A stretch of DNA of 64,000 nt from Victivallaceae bacterium (GTDB lineage Bacteria > Verrucomicrobiota > Lentisphaeria > Victivallales > Victivallaceae): the NCBI GenBank assembly GCA_021647315.1, contig JAKIUY010000004.1, positions 1 to 64,000 of the forward strand, written 5' to 3'. This document shows positions 53,313 through 63,629 of this stretch, one piece after another. The notes below the pieces were generated by a model. The model had not been told where the DNA came from. It searched no databases and was given only the letters and a program-made list of their open reading frames with translations. A program made the translations under genes and the position numbers. Positions within the stretch are counted from its first letter, which is position 1; each line of letters opens with the position of its first letter.

Positions 53313-54470
53313 TTATGAGTTAGCTATAAGTTCCTTGAATTGATCGAACAGATATGCCGGATCATGCGGTCCCGGTGAGGCTTCAGGATGATACTGGACC
53401 GCAAACATCGGTTCAGTCTTATGTTTAATGCCTTCAGTCGTATTATCATTCAAATTAATATGGGTCACTTCAAGACAATCAGGCAATGAATCTTCTCTAA
53501 TCGCAAAATTATGATTCTGCGAGGTAATCTCAACCGCACCAGTCGCCAAATTTTTCACCGGATGATTACAACCGTGATGACCAAATTTAAGTCGGTAACG
53601 TTCAGCCCCACAAGCCATCGAAAGAATTTGATGACCGAGACAGATACCCATTATCGGCACTTTGCCGATTAACTCTTTAGCCGCTTCTACAGCATAGTCG
53701 ACGGCCGCCGGATCAGCGGGACCATTAGAGAAAAAGACGCCATCAGGTTTCATTGCCAGAACTTCCGCTGCCGGAGTTTGAGCCGGAACGACAGTCACAT
53801 CAAATCCCTGCAAGCGCAAGCTACGCAGAATATTCCATTTAATGCCGAAATCATAGGCAACAATATTATATCCTATCTCTGGTAACTCATCGGCAATCCC
53901 CCAGGTCAAAGTCAACTTACCATCCGGATCCCATTGATAAGTCTCCTTACAACTGACCTTTGAAGCATAATCCTTATTGTCAAGACCATCCCACTCCCGA
54001 GCTTTGGCAATACCTTCAGCTTCACTCATTTCAGTTGCTGAACAGTGCATATAACCTTTAAGCGTACCGCTGTCACGCAACATAGTAGTCAGCAACCGAG
54101 TCTCAACTCCAGCAATACCGGGAATACCGGCCGCCTTCAGAGTATCCGATAATGATTGTTCAGAACGCCAGTTACTAGGTTCGTTAATGTTATGAACAAT
54201 AAAACCGTTCAAAAACAGCTGGCATGACTCCATATCGCCAGCATTGATGCCGTAGCTGCCGATTTCCGGATAGGTCATAGTTACGAACTGTCCGGCATAA
54301 GAGGGGTCACTGATAATTTCCTGATAACCGCTCAATCCGGTATTAAAAACCACTTCACCTTCACGATCAAGTTCAGCACCAATAGAATATCCCCGCAAGA
54401 CTGTTCCATTCTCAAGTGCTAGAAAAGCCTGTTTTTCCCGTTGTTTTTTCCAATCGTATAATTTACTCAT
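53313..54470 (-). CDS. carA: Carbamoyl-phosphate synthase small subunit
   Basis: The protein is about 385 aa from the ATG at 54470. It has an N-terminal CPSase domain (ALENGTVLRGYSIG ... TGLSGYQEIISDPSYAGQFV) and a class I glutaminase with nucleophile Cys in GICLGHQILSMACG, FGHHGCNHPV and HPEASPGPHD. It supplies ammonia for pyrimidine and arginine synthesis. carB is not in the window. purF is 44 bp upstream on the same strand, so a nucleotide operon is likely. Confidence 0.96.
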   Translation of the reverse strand: MSKLYDWKKQREKQAFLALENGTVLRGYSIGAELDREGEVVFNTGLSGYQEIISDPSYAGQFVTMTYPEIGSYGINAGDMESCQLFLNGFIVHNINEPSNWRSEQSLSDTLKAAGIPGIAGVETRLLTTMLRDSGTLKGYMHCSATEMSEAEGIAKAREWDGLDNKDYASKVSCKETYQWDPDGKLTLTWGIADELPEIGYNIVAYDFGIKWNILRSLRLQGFDVTVVPAQTPAAEVLAMKPDGVFFSNGPADPAAVDYAVEAAKELIGKVPIMGICLGHQILSMACGAERYRLKFGHHGCNHPVKNLATGAVEITSQNHNFAIREDSLPDCLEVTHINLNDNTTEGIKHKTEPMFAVQYHPEASPGPHDPAYLFDQFKELIANS

Positions 54471-54513
54471 ATTATTTCCCAAAGTTAAGCCCCAATTAAG
54501 GGTAATTCATAAT

Positions 54514-56412
54514 TTAGTAGGCCCGTGCATTACTGCCTTCATAATAGTTGATAAAAGATTGATTAACGACACGGACTCCGCCAGGCGTCGGGTAATCACC
54601 GGTAAAATACCAATCGCCGGAATGTTCAGGACAGGCAAGATGCAGTTTATCAACGGTCTGATAAATAAAACTTACTTCAGCCTGAATACTCTCCGGAGTC
54701 AGTAATTCCATAATTTTATTTGAAACCTGTTCATAAGTGAACGGTTCATAAATTTGTTTTGTAACATTATTTTTCTTGGTATCTGGTAGTTTTATTTGTG
54801 CTTTTGCCGCCAGATAAACCTCTTTGATAAGCTGTTCCTGCCCATTTTCTTTCAGGAGCGCGATGGCAGCATCAAATGCAATAAACCGACCCATTCTCGC
54901 CATATCAATACCGTAACAATCAGGATAGCGAATCTGCGGTGCGGAGGAGACGACAACGATTTTTTTCGGATTAGTACGGTCAAGAATCCGCAAAATACTT
55001 TCGCGCATAGTGGTACCACGGACGATTGAATCATCAATTACCACCAGATTATCACCGGCTCGTACAGCACCATAGGTAATATCATAAACGTGAGCCGCAA
55101 GTTCGTTACGCTGTGAATCATCTGAAATAAAAGTTCTGAGTTTGGCATCCTTAATCGCGACTTTTTCAGTACGCGGTCTGAACTTCAAAACTTGGTCAAG
55201 TTTTTCAGGCGTAATATCGCTACCGAGTTGTAATATTTTTTCACGTTGCTGTTCAACACAATAATCCTCCAAAGCATCAACCATCCCCAGATAACAGGTT
55301 TCCGCAGTATTGGGAATATATGAAAATACGGTATTCTCCAAGTCGTAATCGACCTCTTTCAATACATCAGGAACCAGTAAAGCACCCAATTTCTTACGCT
55401 CAAGATAGATGTCCCGATCGGAGCCGCGAGAAAAATAGATGCGTTCAAATGAACATGATTTCTTTTTAAGCGGTTTGATATACTGCTCTTCCGAAACTTT
55501 ACCGTTTTTCCTGATAATCAGAGCATTGCCGGGACCGAGCTCTTTAACCGAGTCTATCGGCACATTAAACGCCGTCTGAATCGGGGGGCGTTCAGATGTG
55601 ACCACGACCACTTCATCATCCTGGTAATAGAATGCGGGTCTGATTCCGGCAGGATCGCGAATAACAAAAGCATCCCCGTGGCCGATAATGCCGCCAATAA
55701 CATAACCGCCGTCCCATTTTCGACATGAATGTTTAAGGATTTTCAGAATATCAATTTCCCGGGCAATAGTCGCGCTAATTTCACGCCGGTCCGCAATTTT
55801 TGTTCTCATACTACGGAACAGCCGGGTATTTTCCTCATCGAGAAAGTGACCGATTTTTTCCAGCATAGTAACAGAATCAGAATACTCTTTGGGTTGCTGT
55901 CCAAGCTCGACTAAATGATTAAACAGCTCATCAACATTGGTCAGGTTAAAATTACCCGCAACCACCAAACTACGGGTCATCCAGTTATTTTCTCTGAGAA
56001 AAGGATGACAGGCTTCAATACTGTTACGGCCAAAAGTTCCGTAACGTAAATGCCCCAACAACAGCTCACCGAAAAAACGGACATTATTTTTAACTTCGGC
56101 GGCATCCTTTGCTGCTTCTGGATGCGCTGTTTTAAACTGTTCATATTCACGTCCAACCTGTGCAAAAATATCCTTAATCGGTGTCGAGCTAACTGAACGT
56201 TCACGCGATATATAGTGGTTACCCGGTTCAATATCAAATTTAACTCCGGCAATTCCGGCACCATCCTGACCACGATTATGCTGTTTTTCCATCAACAGAC
56301 ACAGTTTACTGATGCCATAACTCAGGCTGCCATATTTCTGCTGATAGTATTCCAACGGTTTCAACAGCCTGATCATGGCTATACCACATTCATGTTTTAT
56401 TGCTTCACTCAT
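54514..56412 (-). CDS. purF: Amidophosphoribosyltransferase (PurF), long form
   Basis: This 632-aa enzyme catalyses the first step of purine synthesis (PRPP plus glutamine). An Ntn glutaminase domain is suggested by HECGIAMI (catalytic Cys at residue 9, needing removal of an 8-residue leader), NRGQDGAGI and GHLRYGT. The PRT domain has VVIDDSIVRGTT. It is about 130 residues longer than E. coli PurF, mainly from an insertion around residues 95-240 and a C-terminal extension (PEHSGDWYFTGDYPTPGGVRVVNQSFINYYEG). Some bacterial groups carry this long class; the glutaminase chemistry should be intact. Confidence 0.9.
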   Translation of the reverse strand: MSEAIKHECGIAMIRLLKPLEYYQQKYGSLSYGISKLCLLMEKQHNRGQDGAGIAGVKFDIEPGNHYISRERSVSSTPIKDIFAQVGREYEQFKTAHPEAAKDAAEVKNNVRFFGELLLGHLRYGTFGRNSIEACHPFLRENNWMTRSLVVAGNFNLTNVDELFNHLVELGQQPKEYSDSVTMLEKIGHFLDEENTRLFRSMRTKIADRREISATIAREIDILKILKHSCRKWDGGYVIGGIIGHGDAFVIRDPAGIRPAFYYQDDEVVVVTSERPPIQTAFNVPIDSVKELGPGNALIIRKNGKVSEEQYIKPLKKKSCSFERIYFSRGSDRDIYLERKKLGALLVPDVLKEVDYDLENTVFSYIPNTAETCYLGMVDALEDYCVEQQREKILQLGSDITPEKLDQVLKFRPRTEKVAIKDAKLRTFISDDSQRNELAAHVYDITYGAVRAGDNLVVIDDSIVRGTTMRESILRILDRTNPKKIVVVSSAPQIRYPDCYGIDMARMGRFIAFDAAIALLKENGQEQLIKEVYLAAKAQIKLPDTKKNNVTKQIYEPFTYEQVSNKIMELLTPESIQAEVSFIYQTVDKLHLACPEHSGDWYFTGDYPTPGGVRVVNQSFINYYEGSNARAY

Positions 56413-56607
56413 AGATATAATTCATTATTTTATTTGCTGATATTAAGAACTCTATTAAAAATAATTTGACAACTTCAACCATCTTTCCTGTGCTTTTATA
56501 TAAAGCCATCAAACATCGTTTATTGCACAAAAAATAATTCAATCTATAATATCCTCTAAAAACTGTCATTATTCAACGCTGTCCACAACTTTTTTGCCGA
56601 TTTTATT

Positions 56608-58545
56608 TTACTGCATCAATTCATTCCATGGCGATTGTGTTTCTAACCGTGTTCCCAATGCGGTATAAATATCCGGTAGATCAAACTTTTCAAGAATACC
56701 GCGCGGCATAACTGACAGCGGCCACAGATAACGTTGAGATTCAACCAGTAACTGATAGCTCGGCAGGTAATTGATTAGTTTCACCTCCGGTTTTGATTCA
56801 TGCAGCAGCCCAGCGAAAGCGGCGGTAACCGCCCCGACCCCACGACCAATAAGTTCAATTTCAGTCGCACCCTGTTCAATCAATAGATCCATAACGTGCA
56901 GAATATCAAAAACTCGCTGGCCTAAATAATTCTCATCAAACATATCAGCCGTGACAGCATAAAGGTAATCACTGCCGTATTGTGAAAAGAAATCTTTCAT
57001 ATTGCAACTGCAAGCCTCAGACTGACCAATGCCACGCGGATCAGCCACAATTAACGCTATGTCATCCCGAACCAATGCTTTAATTTCAGGAATTTCGGCA
57101 ATATCCTGTTCGCCACTAACATTACCAACGTAAAGTCTGACTTTCCCCTTCGGCAAACGAACAAACGAATGTTCAACACCATAACTAGTCAGCAATACTT
57201 TAATCCCGGGCTCCGTTTCTACCGTAAACTGCGTATAGGCTTTCTGTTCGTCCCACCGTTCTATTGTAAATAAATTCCTCAAACACGAATAATGGGAAGC
57301 AACGCGTTCAAGTGGAATATTTAACAATTCAGCCGCACTGTTTGTCAGTTCATTATAGTTTAGGCTAGAGCGTAACGTAGCCAACTCAGCCGCCCGCTGG
57401 CAACTGAAATCAAATACCCTGCAACTACCGTTCTTATTGACATTGCCGTCCACGGTCACCCACAGTTGTTCAGCCGGCAACAGTTCTATCGCTGTTTCTT
57501 CAGCTGAACCGCTAATCCCGGCATGTTGCATGAAAAATGCGGTCATCGCTTCACGGTTTTCCTGGTGATAACCATGCGTCATCGGTCCCATAAAATAGGC
57601 GGCATCTTCAGTCGTGCCCAGCAGTTGATGGATTTTTTTCAATTCCTGATGCGCCTGACGTGCATAACGTTCATCAAAGAAGTCATGTTCCTGTGATAAA
57701 ATCATCGTTGGTCGTGGATAGGCGATCAACAGGTCAACTTCATCCAACCCTGCCGCGAGTAACCCCGGTGGACACTGTTCAGCATCAGCCGGCAGTTCAT
57801 TTTCCATATTTGCCTGCCATGAACAAATATAACACGACGGCGCAACCATGGTCGGACGCGGATCAAGGGCGGCAACGAGTGAAGTCAATGTTCCGCCGCC
57901 AGAATTACCGGTAACCCCGAGCCGGGTGCTATCGACTTCAGGCCGGGACAACAGATAGTCGAGGCCGCGAATCGCATCCCATACTCGCCATGACCCGAAA
58001 AAATCATTGAGCAGTATTTGTTGATTACCCATCAGATTGTGAGCATCACAGAGTCCTGGACCAGGATCATTTGCCGCTTCATCATGCTGCCAGCGTTCAC
58101 CTTGACTAATTGGGTCAATAATAAATACAATAAAACCTTTAAGCGCCAAGCCTTGACAAAAGCTCTGATATGGTTCAGCTGCTTTACCTTCAAGATCATG
58201 TCCGCACAGACCGAGTACCGCTGGTGCTTTAGCGCCGGAAGTTGATGATTTGGGAATATAGAGATTACCGGTTACCTGAAATCCGGGACGACTTTCAAAA
58301 ACTATTTTTTCAATCGAAAAATTTTCCTGTTCAACTACACCGGTAGACTTAACGTTTAACGGTGTCCGTTCCGGTAGCACAAAAGCTCCGGCAACAGCCT
58401 TTCTGACCCGCGCGACATAAGCTTCCGCATCAGCTTTGGTTTTCAATGCAGCAAGGCGTGCTTTGCGTTCTGTTATAATATTACGCACTCGCGCAGTATA
58501 ATATTCATGCACCATGTGCGGATAACGATTAAGATAGTCTGCCAT
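56608..58545 (-). CDS. Acetyl-xylan-esterase-like alpha/beta-hydrolase, double-length
   Basis: This 645-aa protein has an alpha/beta-hydrolase domain with nucleophile Ser in GVTGNSGGGTLT, Asp in SQEHDFF and His in GPMTHGYH, the pattern of AXE1/cephalosporin-deacetylase-type esterases. The C-terminal third repeats a hydrolase-like region (LLTSYGVEHSFVRLPKGKVRLYVGNVSGE ... DPRGIGQSE ... ELIGRGVGAVTAAFAG) where GRGVG replaces the nucleophile Ser motif, suggesting an inactive copy. No signal peptide, so it is cytoplasmic. It is divergent from fucI, which suggests deacetylation of fucose- or xylose-containing oligosaccharides. Confidence 0.8.
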   Translation of the reverse strand: MADYLNRYPHMVHEYYTARVRNIITERKARLAALKTKADAEAYVARVRKAVAGAFVLPERTPLNVKSTGVVEQENFSIEKIVFESRPGFQVTGNLYIPKSSTSGAKAPAVLGLCGHDLEGKAAEPYQSFCQGLALKGFIVFIIDPISQGERWQHDEAANDPGPGLCDAHNLMGNQQILLNDFFGSWRVWDAIRGLDYLLSRPEVDSTRLGVTGNSGGGTLTSLVAALDPRPTMVAPSCYICSWQANMENELPADAEQCPPGLLAAGLDEVDLLIAYPRPTMILSQEHDFFDERYARQAHQELKKIHQLLGTTEDAAYFMGPMTHGYHQENREAMTAFFMQHAGISGSAEETAIELLPAEQLWVTVDGNVNKNGSCRVFDFSCQRAAELATLRSSLNYNELTNSAAELLNIPLERVASHYSCLRNLFTIERWDEQKAYTQFTVETEPGIKVLLTSYGVEHSFVRLPKGKVRLYVGNVSGEQDIAEIPEIKALVRDDIALIVADPRGIGQSEACSCNMKDFFSQYGSDYLYAVTADMFDENYLGQRVFDILHVMDLLIEQGATEIELIGRGVGAVTAAFAGLLHESKPEVKLINYLPSYQLLVESQRYLWPLSVMPRGILEKFDLPDIYTALGTRLETQSPWNELMQ

Positions 58546-58811
58546 TTTCTCATATTCCTTATACTATAAATATTAAATAAAATCATATCCGTAGTGGGAA
58601 CTACGAACATATCAACATACCTCTTCATCGATAGTCCAACTTATCAGCACCCAGTTTCCAGTTTCAATGTTCCAACCCCATACTTTACATCTTAACATCT
58701 TTTTGTAAACTTCTTATTGTTTTTTTTTACGGTTAAAGTATATTCATTAATCGTAATAATACTCGCGGTAAATGCATATAAAAATATAAACCTTAACTAT
58801 CGGAGGATAAG

Positions 58812-60623
58812 ATGGCTGATTTAACTGGAATGAATTGTGTTCAACCTGTAAATAGAATGATGGGCGAACTGCCGAAAATAGGGATCCGTCCAACCATTGA
58901 CGGACGTCGTGAAGGTGTTCGTGAATCACTCGAAGAACAAGTAATGAATATGGCTCAAGCGGCAGCTGAACTGATCAGCTCAAAACTTACCCACGCCTGC
59001 GGCCTGCCGGTTGAATGCGTTATCGCTGACAGTTGCATCGGTGGAGCAACAGAATCGGCAATGTGCGCGGATAAATTTGAACGCGAAGGTGTTGGTGTTT
59101 CACTGACCGTAACTCCATGTTGGTGTTATGGGGCCGAAACAATGGACATGAACCCTTACCTGCCCAAAGCTGTCTGGGGCTTTAACGGAACAGAACGTCC
59201 GGGTGCGGTATACCTGGCAGCGGTTCTGGCCGGACACAGTCAGAAAGGGCTACCGGCTTTCGGTATTTACGGTAAAGATGTCCAGGATAAATCAGACACC
59301 TCGATCCCGGAAGATGTTGAAGAAAAAATTCTCCGTTTTGTCAGAGCCGGACTGGCTGTTGCCACCATGCGCAACAAATCATATCTCTCTATCGGCAGTG
59401 TCTCCATGGGTATCGCCGGCTCTATTGTCAATCCGCAGTTCTTCCAGGACTACCTCGGAATTCGCTGCGAAGCTGTTGACATGACTGAAATTATCCGCCG
59501 GGTGAATGAAAATATATTCGATCCGGAAGAGTTTGCCAAAGCCATGGAATGGACTAAAGCGAACTGTATAGAAGGCGAAGATTATAACAAATCAAACGAA
59601 AAGAAATCAGCTGAAGAGAAGGCTGAAATATGGGAATATGTAGTCAAGATGACCATTATCTGTCGCGATCTGATGATCGGCAACCCACGTCTGGCAGAAA
59701 TCGGTTTCGGCGAAGAGGCTCTCGGACATAATGCCATCGCTGCCGGATTCCAAGGCCAACGCCAATGGACCGACCACATGCCGAACGGCGATTTCATGGA
59801 AACCATCCTGAACTCTTCATTTGACTGGAACGGCATTCGGGAATCATTTGTTATGGCAACCGAAAATGACACCCTCAATGCCGTACCAATGTTATTCGGG
59901 CACCTGTTGACTGGAACTTCTCAGGGCTTCTCTGATGTCCGAACCTACTGGAGCCCGGAAGCGGTCAAACGGGTCAGTGGATTCGAACTTGACGGTCTGG
60001 CAGCAAATGGGATTATTCACCTGATCAACTCAGGTTCAACCACCATGGATGGCACCGGCCAGCAGGAAATTGACAACAAAGCCGCAATGAAACAATATTG
60101 GGAAATAACCCCGAAAGAGGTCGGCAAGTGTCTCGATGAAACTAAATGGTGCGCGGCAATTACCGAATATTTCCGTGGCGGTGGTTTCTCTTCACAGTTT
60201 ACCACCAAAGCCGGCATGCCGATGACCATGTCAAGAATAAACCTGATCAAAGGACTCGGACCAGTATTGCAAATCGCTGAAGGTTATACAGTTGAACTAC
60301 CACCCGAGGTTCACGATGTGCTAAACGAACGTACCAACCCGACTTGGCCGACCACCTGGTTTGCTCCTCGTCTGACCGGCAAAGGTGCTTTCACTGATGT
60401 TTATAGTGTGATGGCTAACTGGGGTGCCAATCATGGCGCATTCAGTTACGGCCATATCGGTGCCGACCTGATTACCTTGGCGTCAATGCTACGGATTCCA
60501 GTCTGTATGCACAATGTAACTGAAGAAAAAATTTACCGCCCAAGCACCTGGTCGGCATTCGGTATGGATAGCGAAGGTTCGGACTACCGCGCCTGCGAAA
60601 CATTCGGACCACTGTATAATTGA
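58812..60623 (+). CDS. fucI: L-fucose isomerase
   Basis: This 603-aa protein has CGGAGG 7 nt before the ATG. Family landmarks include [54 protein letters not shown], and [24 protein letters not shown] with the metal-binding Glu and Asp. It converts L-fucose (or D-arabinose) to the ketose using Mn2+. Downstream fuculokinase and aldolase genes are not in this window. With the sulfatase, AraC and esterases it points to use of fucose-containing sulfated glycans. Confidence 0.96.
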   Translation: MADLTGMNCVQPVNRMMGELPKIGIRPTIDGRREGVRESLEEQVMNMAQAAAELISSKLTHACGLPVECVIADSCIGGATESAMCADKFEREGVGVSLTVTPCWCYGAETMDMNPYLPKAVWGFNGTERPGAVYLAAVLAGHSQKGLPAFGIYGKDVQDKSDTSIPEDVEEKILRFVRAGLAVATMRNKSYLSIGSVSMGIAGSIVNPQFFQDYLGIRCEAVDMTEIIRRVNENIFDPEEFAKAMEWTKANCIEGEDYNKSNEKKSAEEKAEIWEYVVKMTIICRDLMIGNPRLAEIGFGEEALGHNAIAAGFQGQRQWTDHMPNGDFMETILNSSFDWNGIRESFVMATENDTLNAVPMLFGHLLTGTSQGFSDVRTYWSPEAVKRVSGFELDGLAANGIIHLINSGSTTMDGTGQQEIDNKAAMKQYWEITPKEVGKCLDETKWCAAITEYFRGGGFSSQFTTKAGMPMTMSRINLIKGLGPVLQIAEGYTVELPPEVHDVLNERTNPTWPTTWFAPRLTGKGAFTDVYSVMANWGANHGAFSYGHIGADLITLASMLRIPVCMHNVTEEKIYRPSTWSAFGMDSEGSDYRACETFGPLYN

Positions 60624-60624
60624 G

Positions 60625-60645
60625 GCTTGGGGCTTGGGGCTTGGG
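60625..60645. repeat. Short heptamer array (GGCTTGG)
   Basis: Three copies immediately after the fucI stop, the same type as the arrays at 32134 and 53251. Confidence 0.75.
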
Positions 60646-60696
60646 TTACATCCCATCAGTCCAATTTAAAAAAATCTAACACTAGGAAAAAATAAA

Positions 60697-61332
60697 ATGT
60701 ATTTAGGCAGAATAGTTGGAGTCGGCATGACTCCGTCAGGTAATGGTACAGTTATGTACCGCGTTTCATCACGCTCATTCCCAAACCGCGAAGCTGTTGC
60801 CAATGGTGATGCAATCGCCATTATGCCACGTGCAGGTTTCGAGGATGATCTGAAAAAAAGTCCATATATCACCTATAACTGTTTTAGGACTGCTGGTAAT
60901 TATGCCATTGCCAGCAATGGCTCACATACCGATCCGATAACCGAAAAAATTGCGATGGGTATGTCGCCACGCGATGCTATTTCACTGGGACTACTCGCCA
61001 TGGATTACGAAAAAGATGACTATGACACCCCGCGTATTGTCTCAGTTGTCAGCAAAACCGAAGCCAGAGGCTGGCTCGGCATTATTCGCAAAGATGGCTT
61101 AATCGTCCGTGAATTTGCCTTGACTCCGGGTGAAGTATATTATGTTTCAACCTACGAGCACAGCCTACCATGCGCACATTATATGGACAAAGCATTTTCA
61201 GCTGAAACCGCGGCAGAAGTCTGCCAGTACAGTGTTAATGGCGGGGTATTCGCGGACTTCGAGTTTCCAGTTACCGCAGCATCAGCAGTAGTAGTTGACG
61301 GCAAAGTAACAACAGCCACGCAAACAGTGTAG
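60697..61332 (+). CDS. purO: IMP cyclohydrolase, archaeal PurO type
   Basis: This 211-aa protein has MYLGRIVGVGMTPSGNGTVMYRVSSRSFPNREA, YITYNCFRTAGNYAIASNGSHTDPITEKI and DTPRIVSVV, which match the PurO family that closes the purine ring (FAICAR to IMP) in archaea and some bacteria. The usual bacterial enzyme is the fused PurH. PurO implies a separate AICAR transformylase elsewhere. It is not in an operon with purF, which lies 4 kb away on the other strand. Confidence 0.92.
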   Translation: MYLGRIVGVGMTPSGNGTVMYRVSSRSFPNREAVANGDAIAIMPRAGFEDDLKKSPYITYNCFRTAGNYAIASNGSHTDPITEKIAMGMSPRDAISLGLLAMDYEKDDYDTPRIVSVVSKTEARGWLGIIRKDGLIVREFALTPGEVYYVSTYEHSLPCAHYMDKAFSAETAAEVCQYSVNGGVFADFEFPVTAASAVVVDGKVTTATQTV

Positions 61333-61359
61333 GTTAGTCGTTGATCGTCAATCGTTGAT

Positions 61360-61510
61360 AATTGTCGCTCTTTCAGAGCGGGGTTATATGAGGGCTATGA
61401 TACCCCAGGTGTTACCTGGGGCTGATGATTATCAGGGCTTTGCCCTTAGCCTAATTAAATAAAGCCTGACAATCAGCAGCCTAGGCAACGCCCTAGGTAG
61501 GGCAACACTA
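61360..61510. repeat. REP-like hairpin array between purO and the helicase gene
   Basis: Hairpins are GCTCTTTCAGAGC, CCCCAGGTGTTACCTGGGG, CAGGGCTTTGCCCT and CCTAGGCAACGCCCTAGG. Their design is the same as 48374-48520. Confidence 0.7.
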
Positions 61511-61533
61511 TTAATCATTAACCATTAAATTAT

Positions 61534-63561
61534 ATGAATATAAAAAAAGAACTAAATCCCGAACAGGGTAAAGCTGCAACAACTATCAACGGGCCGGTTC
61601 TCGTCCTGGCAGGGGCTGGAACTGGCAAAACCCGGGTTATAACATTCCGCATCGCCTATATGCTAGAGCATGGCATCGCGCCTGAACATATCCTCGGTCT
61701 GACTTTCACCAATAAAGCAGCTAGAGAAATGAAAGAACGCCTGGCGCAACTGGTTAATGACACAGCGTCTCGCCAAGTCACCCTCGGGACATTTCACTCT
61801 TTCTGTATCAAAATTCTGCGCAAAGAGATCCGGGCACTTAACTACACAGCTAATTTCACGGTTGCCGACGATACAGATCAACGTGGTCTGGTCAAACAGG
61901 CCATGGCTGACCTGGGGTTTAACAGTGAAATCATTGACCCGAAATCGGTTTCAGCCTATATCAGTGATCTGAAAAACCGCCTAATTGAACCGGATCATGC
62001 AGCAAGAATTGCCGATGGCGTTGTCGATTCGCGTAAAGCGGCAATCTACCGGGGCTACCAGGAATTGCTCGAAAATCAGAATATGATTGATTTTGATGAT
62101 ATGCTGATGTTTGTAGTCAAAATATTTGAAGAAAATCCAGATGTTCTCGAACGTTATCGTACAACCTATAAATATGTTATGGTTGATGAATACCAGGACA
62201 CTAACGACGCGCAGTTCAAACTGCTGAAAATGCTGGTCGAAAAACATCAGAACCTCTGTGTCGTAGGTGACGACGATCAGAGTATCTACGGCTGGCGCGG
62301 GGCCAACATCAGCAATATCCTTGATTTTCCACAGATGTTTAACAATACGCAACAGGTTAGACTTGAACAGAATTACCGTTCAACCAACAATATTCTACAG
62401 AGTGCAAACGCGGTTATTTCCGGCAACAGTAACCGTTACGATAAAAAGCTATGGTCAAACCGGGGTGACGGAGAAAATGTCAAATTAGTAAAAAACAACA
62501 ATGCCGATAGCGAGGCACAGTTCATTGCGGATTATATCGAAGAACTCAGATCGAATAATTCACTGCTGAAATATAGTGATTTTGCCCTGCTCTATCGCTC
62601 AAATCACCTCTCACGGGTACTCGAAAATGTTATGCGCCGTTCATCCATTCCATATCGCTTGGTCGGGGGACAGGAGTTTTTCAAACGCAAAGAGGTCAAA
62701 GATGCCGTTGCCTATCTCAAACTGATAGTCAATCCCAAAGAGGATCAAAGCCTACTGCGAATTCTCGGCACCCCGCCACGCGGACTCGGCAATAAAGCGG
62801 TAACCCGCCTGAAAGAACTTCAGCATGTTGCGTTTATACCATTCTCTGAATTAATGGCAGACGGGGCGTTTCTTAACTCAATGTCAGCTAAAGCAGCAAG
62901 TGCCGCGCGGGCATTTTCACAAACCCTAAAAAAGCATCAGGCTCTCTTTGCCGACCCCGGCAATCTGACAGCAAAAGTAAGCAATTACCTCGATGAGATT
63001 GGTTACCTGCACGGACTCCAGCGTATCTACAAAGATATTAAAGATTCCCAGAAACGTCAGGACAATGTGTTGGAATTCATCAGTGCTATCGCTGACTTCG
63101 AACGCAATGCAGACCAACCACCAACCCTGGATGAATACCTGGAAAGCTATGCCCTGCTCGAAGAGAATGATCGAACCGAAGATGAAGAAGGAAATGGTAA
63201 CAGCGTAACCTTATCAACCATTCACGCTTCAAAAGGACTGGAATACCCGGTCGTCTTTCTGCCTGCGATGGAAAAAAATATTTTCCCCCATGAACGCTCG
63301 GAAATGGAAAACCGTCTGGAAGAAGAACTACGGCTCTTCTATGTAGCAATCACCCGGGCAAAAGACCATCTGATTATCAGTTATACCTCCGAACGCACCC
63401 AGCGAGGGCGCACCAGCCGACAACGCCCATCACATTTTCTCGAGGGATTACCAAGCGAACTATGTGATAGCTGCAAACCAGACGAGTTAATCAAACCGCT
63501 GGATGAAATGGCGATGCGCGACGGCATCAGCCAGATAATAGCCATGCTTGGCAACAACTGA
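61534..63561 (+). CDS. UvrD/PcrA/Rep-type DNA helicase
   Basis: This 675-aa superfamily 1A helicase has the Q motif (NPEQGKAA), Walker A (AGAGTGKT), TFTNKAAREMKER (Ia), VDEYQDTN (II), GDDDQSIYGWRGA (III), LEQNYRST (IV), TIHASKGLEYPVVFLPAMEKNIFP (V) and LFYVAITRA (VI). It unwinds DNA in repair and replication restart. It is somewhat shorter than UvrD (720) because the C-terminal tail is reduced, closer to Rep. The start follows AATTAT with no strong SD. Confidence 0.93.
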   Translation: MNIKKELNPEQGKAATTINGPVLVLAGAGTGKTRVITFRIAYMLEHGIAPEHILGLTFTNKAAREMKERLAQLVNDTASRQVTLGTFHSFCIKILRKEIRALNYTANFTVADDTDQRGLVKQAMADLGFNSEIIDPKSVSAYISDLKNRLIEPDHAARIADGVVDSRKAAIYRGYQELLENQNMIDFDDMLMFVVKIFEENPDVLERYRTTYKYVMVDEYQDTNDAQFKLLKMLVEKHQNLCVVGDDDQSIYGWRGANISNILDFPQMFNNTQQVRLEQNYRSTNNILQSANAVISGNSNRYDKKLWSNRGDGENVKLVKNNNADSEAQFIADYIEELRSNNSLLKYSDFALLYRSNHLSRVLENVMRRSSIPYRLVGGQEFFKRKEVKDAVAYLKLIVNPKEDQSLLRILGTPPRGLGNKAVTRLKELQHVAFIPFSELMADGAFLNSMSAKAASAARAFSQTLKKHQALFADPGNLTAKVSNYLDEIGYLHGLQRIYKDIKDSQKRQDNVLEFISAIADFERNADQPPTLDEYLESYALLEENDRTEDEEGNGNSVTLSTIHASKGLEYPVVFLPAMEKNIFPHERSEMENRLEEELRLFYVAITRAKDHLIISYTSERTQRGRTSRQRPSHFLEGLPSELCDSCKPDELIKPLDEMAMRDGISQIIAMLGNN

Positions 63562-63629
63562 TCTCAAGAGATAACAGGACGTATATGTATAGTTGATTAC
63601 AACATTTAAAGAGTGGGTTATCGCGTGAA

